64,000 nt of DNA, taken from assembly GCF_026343125.1 (NCBI RefSeq), contig NZ_JAPEMB010000001.1:7259501-7323500 (forward strand). Direction: 5' to 3'. Shown here in pieces: positions 17,487 through 25,844 of this stretch. The position numbers and the translations under genes were made by a program. Source of the DNA: Streptomyces sp. NBC_00094 (GTDB lineage: Bacteria > Actinomycetota > Actinomycetes > Streptomycetales > Streptomycetaceae). Position 1 is the stretch's first letter, and each line of letters opens with the position of its first letter. Under the pieces are notes generated by a model, which made no database searches, was not told where the DNA came from, and was given only the letters and a program-made list of their open reading frames with translations.

Positions 17487-18734
17487 GTGAAGAACCGCTA
17501 TCTCGCCTGCCCCTTGGCAGCAGTCACCGCGCTCACCCTGGCCGGGTGCGGAATGCTGCCGGGCGGGGGCCAGACGAAGACCGTCAGCATCTGGCTCATG
17601 CGGGACAGCGTCAGTGAGGACTTCCTGACGCGCTTCACCGAGGCCTACGAGGAGGAGCACGACGGCGTCGAGCTCGAGGTCGCCATCCAGGACTGGACCG
17701 GCATCGGCAAGAAGGTCACCGAGGCCATCCAGGGATCCGGCGGCCCCGACGTCATCGAGGTCGGCAACACCCAGGTCGCCCAGTACGCCGACACCGAGAA
17801 GCTGTTCGACCTGACCCTGGAGTCCGTCCGCGACCTCGGCAGCGAGGACTGGCTGCCCGGCCTCGCCCAGCCGGGCAGCATCGGCGGATCCCAGTACGGC
17901 ATCCCCTGGTACGCGGCCAACCGCATCGTCATCTACAACAAGGACCTGTTCCGGGACGCCGGCATCGACAAGCCGCCGGCCGACCGCGCCGAGTGGCTCG
18001 CCGACACCGAGAAGCTCAACCGCGGCGGCTCCCAGGGCATCTACCTCGCGGGCCAGGACTGGTACACCCTCGCCGGTTTCATCTGGGAGGAGGGCGGCGA
18101 GCTCGCCGTCGACAAGGGCGGCGAGTGGACCGGGGCCCTCGGCAGCCCGGCGGCCCAGCGCGGCATGGCCTTCTACAAGGAGCTCCAGTCCCTCGGCACC
18201 GGCCCCAAGAACGCCGACGAGCAGAACCCGCCGCAGGCCGACGTCTTCGCCAAGGGCGACGTCGCCCAGCTCATCGCCACACCCAGCGCCGTCGCCGCGA
18301 TCCTCAAGGCCAACCCGGACCTCGAGGACAAGCTCGGCTACTTCGCGATACCCGGCAAGAAGGCCGGCCAGCCCTGTGCCGTGTTCACCGGCGGTTCCGA
18401 CCTGATCATCCCGGAGAACGCGCCCCAGCGCGGCGCCGCGCTCGACGTCGTGAAGGCCCTCGCCGGCGAGAAGTGGCAGACCGAACTCGCCCGCACCATG
18501 GGGTACGTCCCCAACAAGAAGGGCCTCGCCTCCGTCGTCTCCGGCCAGGAGGCCACCGCCGTCATGGCGGCGGCCGCCGCCCGCGGCCGGGCCACCCCCA
18601 ACTCCCCGCAGTGGGCGAACGTCGAGGGGGACAACCCCATCAAGCCGTACATGACGGCCGTCCTCCAGGGCGAGGACCCGGCGAAGGCCGCCCAGAAGGC
18701 GTCGGCCGAGATCACGGACACCCTCGCCGAATAG
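17487..18734 (+). CDS. Sugar ABC transporter substrate-binding lipoprotein (probable amino-sugar binder)
   Basis: This 415-residue family-1 extracellular sugar-binding lipoprotein has the lipobox LTLAGCG (Cys18). The mature part begins TVSIWLMRDSVSEDFLTRF and contains GSGGPDVIEVGNTQVAQYAD, the usual ligand-binding region of this family. The GTG at 17487 gives a proper signal peptide (VKNRYLACPLAAVTALTLAG); earlier in-frame codons run through the operators. No permease genes follow, so it must work with transport subunits encoded elsewhere. The DasR-like sites upstream suggest a chitin or GlcNAc-derived ligand, and the N-terminal WLM style is like DasA. The ligand is inferred. Confidence 0.85.
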   Translation: MKNRYLACPLAAVTALTLAGCGMLPGGGQTKTVSIWLMRDSVSEDFLTRFTEAYEEEHDGVELEVAIQDWTGIGKKVTEAIQGSGGPDVIEVGNTQVAQYADTEKLFDLTLESVRDLGSEDWLPGLAQPGSIGGSQYGIPWYAANRIVIYNKDLFRDAGIDKPPADRAEWLADTEKLNRGGSQGIYLAGQDWYTLAGFIWEEGGELAVDKGGEWTGALGSPAAQRGMAFYKELQSLGTGPKNADEQNPPQADVFAKGDVAQLIATPSAVAAILKANPDLEDKLGYFAIPGKKAGQPCAVFTGGSDLIIPENAPQRGAALDVVKALAGEKWQTELARTMGYVPNKKGLASVVSGQEATAVMAAAAARGRATPNSPQWANVEGDNPIKPYMTAVLQGEDPAKAAQKASAEITDTLAE

Positions 18735-18802
18735 CATTCAGCGTTCGCACATCCCCGGGTCCCCGGACGGTCATGTCGAATCCAGCCGGTGACGGAAGAA
18801 GT

Positions 18803-18844
18803 AAGGGGCCGGGCCACCGCTCACGCGGTCCGGCTCAGCCCCTT
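18803..18844 (+). terminator. Hairpin terminator after the sugar-binding lipoprotein gene
   Basis: Outer arms AAGGGGC (18803-18809) and GCCCCTT (18838-18844) enclose GGCC/CCGC pairing with GCGG/CCGG around a TCAC loop. It lies between the lipoprotein gene and olsB and separates the two units. Confidence 0.55.
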
Positions 18845-18872
18845 CCCCTTCCGTCCACCGGAGGAGCCCGAC

Positions 18873-19805
18873 ATGACCGCACCGTCGCCCACGCTCGCCG
18901 TCCCGGGCGAGCCGCAGGCCGCCCCCGCCCAGCCGCTCGCCATCGCCGCCCAGCCGCTCGCCGTCCCTGCCCAGCCCCAGGCCCGGCCTCAGCCCGAGGC
19001 CCAGTCCAAGCCCGAGGCCCAGGCCCAGCCCCAGGCCCGGCCTCAGCCCGAGGCCGGCGTCGAGCAGCAGCCCGCGCCCCGGTACGTCGTCGGCCTCGCC
19101 CGGGACCAGGAGGACGTCCGGGCCGCCCAGCGGCTGCGCCACCAGGTCTTCGCCGGCGAGCTGGGTGCCAGGCTCGACGGGCCCGAACCCGGCCTCGACA
19201 GCGACGCCTTCGACGCGTACTGCGACCACCTCCTCGTACGGGACGAGGCCACCGGCGAGGTCGTCGGCACCTACCGACTCCTGCCGCCCGAGCGGGCCGC
19301 CGTCGCCGGACGCCTCTACTCCGAGAGCGAGTTCGACCTCACCCGGCTCGCCCCCGTCCGCCACGACCTCGTGGAGGTCGGCCGCTCCTGTGTGCACCCC
19401 GCCCACCGCAACGGCGCCGTCATCTCCCTCATCTGGGCCGGGCTCGCCCGGTACATGACCCGCACCGGCCACAACTGGCTCGCCGGCTGCTGCTCGATCC
19501 CTCTCGCCGACGGAGGCACACTTGCCGCCGCCACCTGGGACACCGTCAAGGCCAGGCACCTCGCCCCCGAGGAGTACTGGGTCACCCCGCACAAGCTGTG
19601 GAACTCCGACGGCATCGCCCGTCCCGAGGGACGCACCGAACTCCCGCCCCTGCTGCGCGGCTACCTCCGGCTCGGCGCCTGGGTCTGCGGCGCCCCCGCC
19701 CACGACCCCGACTTCGGCGTCGCCGACCTCTACGTCCTGCTGTCGCTGCGCCGCACCAACCCGCGCTACCTCAACCACTTCCTGTCGCTCGCGCCGGCCC
19801 GGTGA
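18873..19805 (+). CDS. olsB: OlsB-like ornithine N-alpha-acyltransferase (GNAT fold)
   Basis: This 310-residue protein should N-acylate ornithine with a hydroxy-fatty acid from ACP, the first step to ornithine lipids. Residues 1-70 are a low-complexity Pro/Ala/Gln stretch with repeated QARPQPEA units and are not part of the family. From about residue 72 the sequence has OlsB features: RLRHQVFAGELGA, a CDHLLV block, VVGTYRLLPP, YSESEFDL, and EVGRSCVHPAHRN as the acyl-donor site. The ATG at 18873 has GGAGGAG 6 bases upstream. Its stop overlaps the acyltransferase GTG (GTGA), matching the olsB-olsA arrangement. Confidence 0.82.
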   Translation: MTAPSPTLAVPGEPQAAPAQPLAIAAQPLAVPAQPQARPQPEAQSKPEAQAQPQARPQPEAGVEQQPAPRYVVGLARDQEDVRAAQRLRHQVFAGELGARLDGPEPGLDSDAFDAYCDHLLVRDEATGEVVGTYRLLPPERAAVAGRLYSESEFDLTRLAPVRHDLVEVGRSCVHPAHRNGAVISLIWAGLARYMTRTGHNWLAGCCSIPLADGGTLAAATWDTVKARHLAPEEYWVTPHKLWNSDGIARPEGRTELPPLLRGYLRLGAWVCGAPAHDPDFGVADLYVLLSLRRTNPRYLNHFLSLAPAR

Positions 19806-20803
19806 ACGGGACCACGGCACCCTCGCCGTGGCTCCCCACGGCGCCCTGCACCCCCGGCCGTTGCACCGCCCACCCGGGGCCGGCTCCGGGCGAGGAGACT
19901 CCCGGAGCCGTCGCGGCGGGCCTCGTCCTCGCCGCCGTACGCCTCACCGCCGGGATCGGGTCGGTCCTCCTCGGCCTCCTCTTCGCGCCCGCCACCGGGC
20001 TCCTTCCGGCCGCCGCCCGGCTCGCCCTCGTGCGGGCCTGGGTGCGCGTGGTGGTCCGCGCCTTCGGCGTGCGCGTCCGCTTCACGGGAGCCGCCGCCCC
20101 GGCCGCCGGGCCGCTCCTCGTCGTCGCCAACCACGTCTCCTGGCTGGACATCCCGCTCCTCGCGGCCGTCCTGCCCGGCCGGATGGTCGCCAAGGCGGAG
20201 GTGCGCCACTGGCCGGTCCTCGGCACGATCGCCGCGCTCGGCGGCACCCTCTTCATCGACCGGGACCGGCTGCGGGCCCTCCCCGGCACCGTCCGCGCGA
20301 TGGCAGGGACGCTCGCGGGCGGCGGCCGGGTGATCGCCTTCCCCGAGGGGTCGACCTGGTGCGGACGGGCCGGGGGGCGCTTCCGTCCGGCCGTGTTCCA
20401 GGCGGCGCTGGACAGCGGCACGGACGTGCAGCCCGTACGGATCGACTTCCGGCCCACCGGAGCCGCCGCTTATGTCGGGGACGACCCACTGGGCGCCTCG
20501 CTGTGGCGGCTCGTCGCCACCCGCCGGGTCACCGCCGACGTCCGGATCCTGGACCCGATAGCCGGGGGCGGGCATCCGGACCGCCGCTCCCTCGCCGCGG
20601 CCGCTGAGCGGGCCGTGGCCGCGGCCGTCACCCCCGCTCTCGTCATCCCCGCTCCCGGCACCCCCGCGCCGTCCGGTCCCGCTCCGCGAGTCGTCGCTCA
20701 GCGGGCCGTCGCCAGCGACAGCGCGAACCTGCCCTTCTCGTCCGTCCACCAGCGGGCCAGGTCGAGCCCCGCCTCCGCCAGCTCCTCCCGTACGCCCGCC
20801 TGA
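19802..20803 (+). CDS. olsA: PlsC-family acyltransferase, probable OlsA (lyso-ornithine lipid O-acyltransferase)
   Basis: This 333-residue membrane-bound acyltransferase has the PlsC motifs NHVSWLDIP (H-x4-D catalytic pair) and FPEGST (motif III). A hydrophobic N-terminal segment lies at about residues 37-60. Alone it could be a 1-acylglycerol-phosphate acyltransferase, but its GTGA coupling to an OlsB-like gene makes O-acylation of lyso-ornithine lipid the better call. The GTG 19802 start is set by that overlap. The reading frame continues to 20803 and overlaps the 3' end of the convergent egtD by 106 bases. The Ala/Pro-rich tail after about residue 285 is probably not catalytic. Confidence 0.8.
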   Translation: MNGTTAPSPWLPTAPCTPGRCTAHPGPAPGEETPGAVAAGLVLAAVRLTAGIGSVLLGLLFAPATGLLPAAARLALVRAWVRVVVRAFGVRVRFTGAAAPAAGPLLVVANHVSWLDIPLLAAVLPGRMVAKAEVRHWPVLGTIAALGGTLFIDRDRLRALPGTVRAMAGTLAGGGRVIAFPEGSTWCGRAGGRFRPAVFQAALDSGTDVQPVRIDFRPTGAAAYVGDDPLGASLWRLVATRRVTADVRILDPIAGGGHPDRRSLAAAAERAVAAAVTPALVIPAPGTPAPSGPAPRVVAQRAVASDSANLPFSSVHQRARSSPASASSSRTPA

Positions 20804-21663
20804 CGGAACTTCGCCGACACCTCCGTCCGTACCTCCTCGCCCGCCGCGAACGGCACCACGAGATCCAGCTCCGGGATCTTCACGGTGAGCGCGCGCCTGG
20901 CCCGCAGCCTCATCTCGATCCACTCGCGCTCGCGGTCCCAGACCGCCACGTGGTCGAAGGCGTCCGGATCCGCGTCGGCGCCGAGCTCCCGGTCGATGAC
21001 GGACAGCACGTTCTTGTTGAACGCGGCCGTCACCCCGGCCGCGTCGTCATAGGCGGCCACGAGCGTCGCCTCGTCCTTCACCAGGTCCGTACCGAGCAGC
21101 AGGGCGTCGCCCGGGGTGAGCATCGCCCGGACCGAGCGCAGGAAGGTCTTCCGCTCGGAAGGGAGCAGATTGCCGATCGTGCCCCCGAGGAAGGCCACAA
21201 GGCGCGGGCCGGGCGTCCCCGGGAGCGCGAGGCCCCGGGTGAAGTCGGCGACGAGTGCGTGCACCCGCAGCTCCGGCCGGTCGGCGAGCAGCGATTCCGC
21301 GGCCCCGGTCAGCGCCGACTCGCTCACGTCGACGGGCACGTAGCTGTCGAGCCCCGGCAGGAGCGCGTCGATCAGGAACCGGGTCTTCTCGGAGGAACCG
21401 GAGCCCAGCTCGACCAGGGTCCGGGCCCCGGTCGCGGCGGCGATCTCCGGCGCCCGCGCGATCAGGATCTCCCGCTCCGCGCGCGTCGGGTAGTACTCGG
21501 GCAGCCGGGTGATCTCCTCGAACAGCTCGCTGCCCCGGGTGTCGTAGAACCACTTCGGCGGCAGCGCCTTGGGGGAGCGGGTCAGCCCCTGGAGGACGTC
21601 GGCGCGGAGGTCGGCGCCCGCGGCGTCGGGGGCGAGGGTACGGGTCAGCTGGAACGGGCTCAC
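20698..21663 (-). CDS. egtD: L-histidine N-alpha-methyltransferase (ergothioneine step 1)
   Basis: This 321-residue SAM-dependent enzyme trimethylates histidine to hercynine. Family features are KWFYDTRGSELFEEITRLPEY near the N-terminus, the SAM-binding LVELGSGSSEKT, PVDVSESAL, LGGTIGNLLPSE and the C-terminal MRLRARRALTVKIP. The start is GTG at 21663 (VSPFQLTRTL) with AAGGAG upstream, overlapping the egtC stop by 4 bases. It is the last gene of egtABCD, convergent with and overlapping olsA. Confidence 0.95.
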   Translation of the reverse strand: MSPFQLTRTLAPDAAGADLRADVLQGLTRSPKALPPKWFYDTRGSELFEEITRLPEYYPTRAEREILIARAPEIAAATGARTLVELGSGSSEKTRFLIDALLPGLDSYVPVDVSESALTGAAESLLADRPELRVHALVADFTRGLALPGTPGPRLVAFLGGTIGNLLPSERKTFLRSVRAMLTPGDALLLGTDLVKDEATLVAAYDDAAGVTAAFNKNVLSVIDRELGADADPDAFDHVAVWDREREWIEMRLRARRALTVKIPELDLVVPFAAGEEVRTEVSAKFRQAGVREELAEAGLDLARWWTDEKGRFALSLATAR

Positions 21664-22412
21664 GCGGACGGCTCCTTGAGCGGGGTGAGGGTGACGTCGG
21701 TGCGGTCGGCGGTCACGAGCGTGCGCTCGGGCACCTCCCGCCACCGGGGATCGTCGTCGTACGGTTCGGAGGCCACGACCAGGCGGTCGGGACCCGTCAG
21801 GTACCAGAGGCTGTTCCCCCAGGTCGTCGCGGTGACGGTGGTGCCGTCGGTGAGCAGCAGGTTCAGCGAGGCACCGGGGGCCGCGGCGGCGGCCTCCCGG
21901 ACGGTGTCTGCCAGGGCCGCCCCCGGCGCGTCCCCGGCCCGAAGGCGGTGCAGCACGAGCGCCCACAGCAGCGCCGAGTCCGTACGCGCCTCCAGGCGCA
22001 GCAGCGCGTCGGCCGGGAGCGCGGCGGCCGGTGCGGCCAGGGAGCCGGGCCAGCCCGGGACGGCGCCGTTGTGGCTGAAGAGCCAGGGCCCGGCGGCGAA
22101 CGGAGCCGCCGCGGCCTCTCCGTCGGCGCCGGGCAGGGTGGCGCCCCGTACCGCCGCGAGCAGCGCACCGGAGCGGACCACCCGGGCGAGGTCGGCGAAG
22201 GACAGGTCGCCCCAGATCGGTCCCGCGCGCCGGTACCGCGCGGGCACCGGATCGCCCTCGGCGTACCAGCCCACGCCGAAGCCGTCGGCGTTCACCACCC
22301 CACTCGTCTGCGTACGGGGTTCCCAGGACTGGCGCAGCAGGCCGTGCTCCGGCCGGACCAGCAGCTCGCCCAGCGCCACCGGCTCTCCCACGTAAGCGAG
22401 GTGACGGCACAT
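21660..22412 (-). CDS. egtC: Gamma-glutamyl hercynylcysteine sulfoxide amidohydrolase
   Basis: This 250-residue class II glutamine-amidotransferase-like hydrolase removes glutamate from gamma-glutamyl-hercynylcysteine sulfoxide. The start MCRHLAYVGE places Cys2 as the N-terminal nucleophile once Met is removed, which fixes the start at 22412. Other Ntn features are NADGFGVGWYAEGD and LFSHNGAVPGW. Its ATG overlaps the last base of the egtB stop (TGATG) and its own stop overlaps egtD, so it is tightly coupled on both sides. Confidence 0.95.
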   Translation of the reverse strand: MCRHLAYVGEPVALGELLVRPEHGLLRQSWEPRTQTSGVVNADGFGVGWYAEGDPVPARYRRAGPIWGDLSFADLARVVRSGALLAAVRGATLPGADGEAAAAPFAAGPWLFSHNGAVPGWPGSLAAPAAALPADALLRLEARTDSALLWALVLHRLRAGDAPGAALADTVREAAAAAPGASLNLLLTDGTTVTATTWGNSLWYLTGPDRLVVASEPYDDDPRWREVPERTLVTADRTDVTLTPLKEPSA

Positions 22413-23854
22413 CAGTCGAACTCCGCGGTCCGCGCCGTCCGGAAGCCGGAGAAGATCTGGCGCCGCACCGGGAGGTCCCAGTTGCGGAAGGTGCCCCGGC
22501 AGGCGACCGGGTCGACGGCGAACGAGCCGCCGCGCAGCACCTTGTGCTCCGGTCCGAAGAAGACCTCCGAGTACTCCTTGTACGGGAAGGCCGTGAAGCC
22601 CGGGTACGGCAGGAAGTCGCTCGCCGTCCACTCCCACACGTCACCGATCAGCTGCCGGACGCCGAGCGGCGAGGCGCCCTCCGGGTAGCTGCCGGCGGCG
22701 GCCGGCCGCAGATGCCGCTGACCGAGGTTCGCGTGCTCGGGGCCCGGATCGGCGTCCCCCCACGGATAGCGGCGCGAGCGCCCGGACACCGGGTCGTGGC
22801 GGGCGGCCTTCTCCCACTCGACCTCGGTGGGGAGCCGACGCCCCGCCCAGCGCGCGTAGGCGTCCGCCTCGTACCAGCTCACGTGCAGGACCGGCTCGTC
22901 CTCGGGTACGGGCTCGGTCACCCCGAAGCGGCGGCGCAGCCACTGGCCGCCGTCGCGGCGCCAGAACAGCGGCGCCTCGATGCCGTGCTCCCGGATCTGC
23001 GCCCAGCCCTCTCCCCGCCACCAGCGGCGGTCCGTGTACCCGCCGTCCGCCATGAAGGCCAGAAAGGCGCCGTTCGTGACGGGGGTGGTGTCGACGAAGA
23101 AGGCCGGGACGACGCGGGCGTGCGCCGGACGTTCGTTGTCGAGGGCCCACGGCTCGTCCGACGTGCCCATCGTGAACGGGCCCCCGGGGACCAGGACTTC
23201 GGAGGGAAGGGGGCCGGAACGGAGAACCGGCGGCGGGGGAGCGGTCAGCACCGCCGGGCCCCTGCGCAGCTGATGGGTGATCAGCATCGTCTCGTCGTGC
23301 TGCTGTTCGTGCTGCGCGATCATGCCGAAGGCGAAGCCGTCGTCGAGCAGCGGCCGCCCCTCCAGCGGGGTGCTCTCCAGCACGTCGAGGACCCGGAGAC
23401 GCACGTCCGCCGCGTACGCGCGTGCCTCGCCCGGCGCGAGCAGGGGCAGCGAAGGGCGAGTGGCGCGCGGGTGCTCGAAAGCGTCGTAGAGGGAGTCGAT
23501 CTCCGGCCGTAGCGCGTCCCGCCCCGCGACGGCCCGCCACAGCCACTGCTCCTCCTGGTTGCCGATGTGCGCCAGGTCCCAGACCAGCGGCGACATCAAG
23601 GGGGAGTGCTGGGCGGTGAGTTCGCCGTCCTCGACGCAGGAGGTGAGGAGCGCGGTGCGCTCCCGCGCGACGGTCAGGGCGTCCACGGCCCGCGTGCGCA
23701 GCGCCTCCGGACCGCCGCCGCCCGCTCGCTCGACCGCCGCGTCCCTCTCGGGCACGGCCCCGTCCGTCGCGGACCCGGTTCCTTCCTTCTCGGACCCGGT
23801 CCAGGCCTTCGCGGGCCCCGCCTTCGCGGTCGCTTCCCGTCCGGTCGCCGTCAT
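22412..23854 (-). CDS. egtB: Hercynine oxygenase (ergothioneine sulfoxide synthase)
   Basis: This 480-residue non-heme iron enzyme couples hercynine and gamma-glutamylcysteine with O2. After a variable first 45 residues there is a DinB-like domain with the iron ligands: a His in WDLAHIGNQEEQ and the pair in AQHEQQHDE. From about residue 215 there is a formylglycine-generating-enzyme/sulfatase-modifying fold (VPGGPFTMGTSDEPWALDNE, RLPTEVEWEKAARH, GDVWEWTASDF, VLRGGSFAVDP). It begins in the last four bases of egtA (ATGA). Confidence 0.95.
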   Translation of the reverse strand: MTATGREATAKAGPAKAWTGSEKEGTGSATDGAVPERDAAVERAGGGGPEALRTRAVDALTVARERTALLTSCVEDGELTAQHSPLMSPLVWDLAHIGNQEEQWLWRAVAGRDALRPEIDSLYDAFEHPRATRPSLPLLAPGEARAYAADVRLRVLDVLESTPLEGRPLLDDGFAFGMIAQHEQQHDETMLITHQLRRGPAVLTAPPPPVLRSGPLPSEVLVPGGPFTMGTSDEPWALDNERPAHARVVPAFFVDTTPVTNGAFLAFMADGGYTDRRWWRGEGWAQIREHGIEAPLFWRRDGGQWLRRRFGVTEPVPEDEPVLHVSWYEADAYARWAGRRLPTEVEWEKAARHDPVSGRSRRYPWGDADPGPEHANLGQRHLRPAAAGSYPEGASPLGVRQLIGDVWEWTASDFLPYPGFTAFPYKEYSEVFFGPEHKVLRGGSFAVDPVACRGTFRNWDLPVRRQIFSGFRTARTAEFD

Positions 23855-25113
23855 GACGTCACCACCTGGAGCTCGTCGGCCGGGCAGCTCCCGGGGATCA
23901 CGTACCGCTCGTGGAAGCCGGCGACCGCCCGCCGTACGTCCTCGCTCGCCCCGATCCTCGGCAGCGCCGACAGGGCGGCCTCGAAGACCGCGCGGGCGGC
24001 GGCGTGCAGTCCGGGGTCGGCGAGTCCGTCACGTGCCGCCGCGAGCCAGAGCGGATTGCGCGGCGCGGGACCCGGACCGGCCAGCTCCGCCAGGGGCTCG
24101 ACCGCGCGGTACACGGTCTCCGCCGCCGCCGCGTCCTCGAAGACGGCCGTGGTCACCGCCACCGGCACCATCCAGCCGTCCGGGCCCGGCTGCGCGTCGA
24201 TCATCCGCAGCTCCAGATGACCGCGCGGCCGCACCGGCGGGAAGAGCGTCGTCAGGTGGTAGCGCAGGTCGTCGAGGTCGGCCGGGCGCGGGAGGCCGGT
24301 GCGCAGCCACGTACGGAAGGTCAGCCCCTCCGGTACGGCCCAGGGCCCCTCGTCGGTCCGCACGCACAGCACCGGGGTGTCCAGGACGTGCGCGGCCCAC
24401 TCCTCGCGCGGCTTGCCGTCCGCCAGGGGCGGCGCGAGGGCCCGCCGGGGGTCGAGATCCGTCCACAGCGCCTGCCGCGTCGAGCGCCAGCCGGTCGGAC
24501 GGCCGCCGTGCTGGGGGGAGTTGGCGAAGACGGCCACGAGCACCGCGCCGAGGAGGTGGGCGAGCCGCCAGCGCCGGTGGTAGCCGAGCGGACCGGGCTC
24601 GTCGAGCCCCGCGTCGAGGCAGACCTGCACCGAAGCGGAGTCGCACATCATCGCCCGCCCGGAGGGGCCGCTGCGGTCGAGCGCGATCTCCATCGCGTCG
24701 TACCGGGGCTCGTGGAGCACCCTGCCGCGCGGCGCGTGCCAGGGGTCGACCCCGTAACCGCTGAGGGTGAGTCCGAGGGGGCCGAGGGCCTCCCGCACCG
24801 CGCGCAGATCGGCGGCGAGCGAGTCGAGGCACTCCATGAGCGATCTGGCCGGCCGCGAGCTGAGCTCCAGCTGCCCGCCGGGTTCGAAGGTCAGGGACGA
24901 CACCAGGGTCAGGGACCGTACGGTGTCGAGCGCCGCGGCGAGTCTGGGGGGTCGTACGGGGAGGCGGGGGTCGCGCAGGTCGTGGACGAGCCACTCCAGC
25001 TCCGCTCCGACCGTGCGGGGTGGACCGGTCTTGAAGCAGATACATCGCAGCAGGTCCTCCGCCTCCATCTCGGTGAGTGGGGGGCCGCCGCGCGGTGTGC
25101 CGCTCGGTGTCAT
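23851..25113 (-). CDS. egtA: Ergothioneine-type gamma-glutamylcysteine ligase
   Basis: This 420-residue glutamate-cysteine ligase of the GCS2/EgtA group supplies gamma-glutamylcysteine to EgtB. The N-terminal substrate region has GAELEWLVHD and FEPGGQLELSSRPA; later blocks are YDAMEIAL, MCDSASVQVCLDAG and the GHLELRMIDAQPG active-site strand. It is the first gene of the four-gene minus-strand egt operon. The fifth enzyme, the C-S lyase EgtE, is not next to it and must be encoded elsewhere, or its step is done by another PLP enzyme. Confidence 0.94.
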   Translation of the reverse strand: MTPSGTPRGGPPLTEMEAEDLLRCICFKTGPPRTVGAELEWLVHDLRDPRLPVRPPRLAAALDTVRSLTLVSSLTFEPGGQLELSSRPARSLMECLDSLAADLRAVREALGPLGLTLSGYGVDPWHAPRGRVLHEPRYDAMEIALDRSGPSGRAMMCDSASVQVCLDAGLDEPGPLGYHRRWRLAHLLGAVLVAVFANSPQHGGRPTGWRSTRQALWTDLDPRRALAPPLADGKPREEWAAHVLDTPVLCVRTDEGPWAVPEGLTFRTWLRTGLPRPADLDDLRYHLTTLFPPVRPRGHLELRMIDAQPGPDGWMVPVAVTTAVFEDAAAAETVYRAVEPLAELAGPGPAPRNPLWLAAARDGLADPGLHAAARAVFEAALSALPRIGASEDVRRAVAGFHERYVIPGSCPADELQVVTS

Positions 25114-25433
25114 CCGTGCACCTCCTGATCCGCCGGACAGGCCCCGGAGGACCGGCCCAGGAAGCCGCTGCTTCCACCTAAAGCCACCGCCGACCGGCGT
25201 GCAAGAGCGCCCTCGGCAGGCGGCACGCGCCCCCTGCGCCCCTCTTCGTCCGAAATTCTCCCGCCCCGCGGAACCCAGGGAGATCCCGTCGTGCGGTAGA
25301 GAGGAAACGTCCGTGCCGGACGGATCCCGGAGACCGTGGCCGCCGACTGGTCTGACATGCGACGTTCGTACCCCCGTGCGAGGCTGAGGAGGTACGGACC
25401 ACAGTCCGAGACCCCTTCACGGGAGGCACGATC
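25114..25433. other. Divergent promoter region of egtA and a small gene
   Basis: This 320-base gap should contain the egt operon promoter (leftward) and that of the small gene at 25434 (rightward). I see an inverted repeat CGTCCG-TGC-CGGACG near 25311-25325 and otherwise no clear operator, RNA gene or coding frame. Frames that cross it have no ribosome site. Confidence 0.45.
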
Positions 25434-25604
25434 GTGGGTAAGAAACAGACCCGGACCAACCGAGGCGCCCGTACCGGCGGCCACGAGCACCGCACCGAAG
25501 CGGCTGCACAGGAGAAGACCGCGGCGACCCCCACGAGAGAGCCACAGATGCCCCTCGTGGAGCACGCGTCCCATCGCAAGGAACGGAAGTTCGGCCACAA
25601 CTGA
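25434..25604 (+). CDS. Small basic hypothetical protein (56 residues)
   Basis: This short gene starts with GTG 7 bases after a clean GGAGG (25422-25426) and codes a very polar, Lys/Arg/His-rich peptide. It starts VGKKQTRTNRGARTGG and ends HASHRKERKFGHN. It has no membrane segment or cysteine. The strong ribosome site, codon bias and a following hairpin make it likely real. I recall similar short KK...FGHN proteins as conserved hypotheticals in Streptomyces, but no function. Confidence 0.6.
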   Translation: MGKKQTRTNRGARTGGHEHRTEAAAQEKTAATPTREPQMPLVEHASHRKERKFGHN

Positions 25605-25722
25605 GGCCGATCGGCACGCAGAGCGGCCATGCCGGCTTCACGGGCCAACCGGCTGAACCGGCCGCCGGAGACCGAACCGCCCGCTGCCGACCGAACCGAC
25701 CGAACGGTCGCTGTCGACCGAG

Positions 25723-25765
25723 CCGGCTGATCCGGCCGCTGTCGACTGACCGGCTGATCCGGCCG
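25723..25765. repeat. 16-bp direct repeat in intergenic DNA
   Basis: CCGGCTGATCCGGCCG occurs at 25723-25738 and again at 25750-25765, inside a stretch with many degenerate CCGACCGAACCG-like units. No gene is seen in the 240 bases between the small gene and the SPFH gene apart from this and the terminator. Confidence 0.6.
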
Positions 25766-25792
25766 CATGCGAGGCCAGGGGACCGCACGAAC

Positions 25793-25821
25793 GGGCCCGG
25801 TGCCGTGACGGCGCCGGGCCC
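25793..25821. terminator. Bidirectional hairpin terminator
   Basis: GGGCCCGG, then GCCGT, pairs with ACGGC, then CCGGGCCC, with one mismatch and a tiny loop. It lies between the 3' ends of the small gene (plus) and the SPFH gene (minus), so it probably serves both. Confidence 0.7.
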
Positions 25822-25844
25822 GCGTGCTGACCGTCCGCTCGCGG

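Noticed and set aside
17993..19801. Long in-frame extension upstream of the PlsC-like acyltransferase
   Set aside because: It runs out of frame through the sugar-binding lipoprotein and OlsB genes. The GTG at 19802 overlapping the olsB stop is a better start and fits the family.
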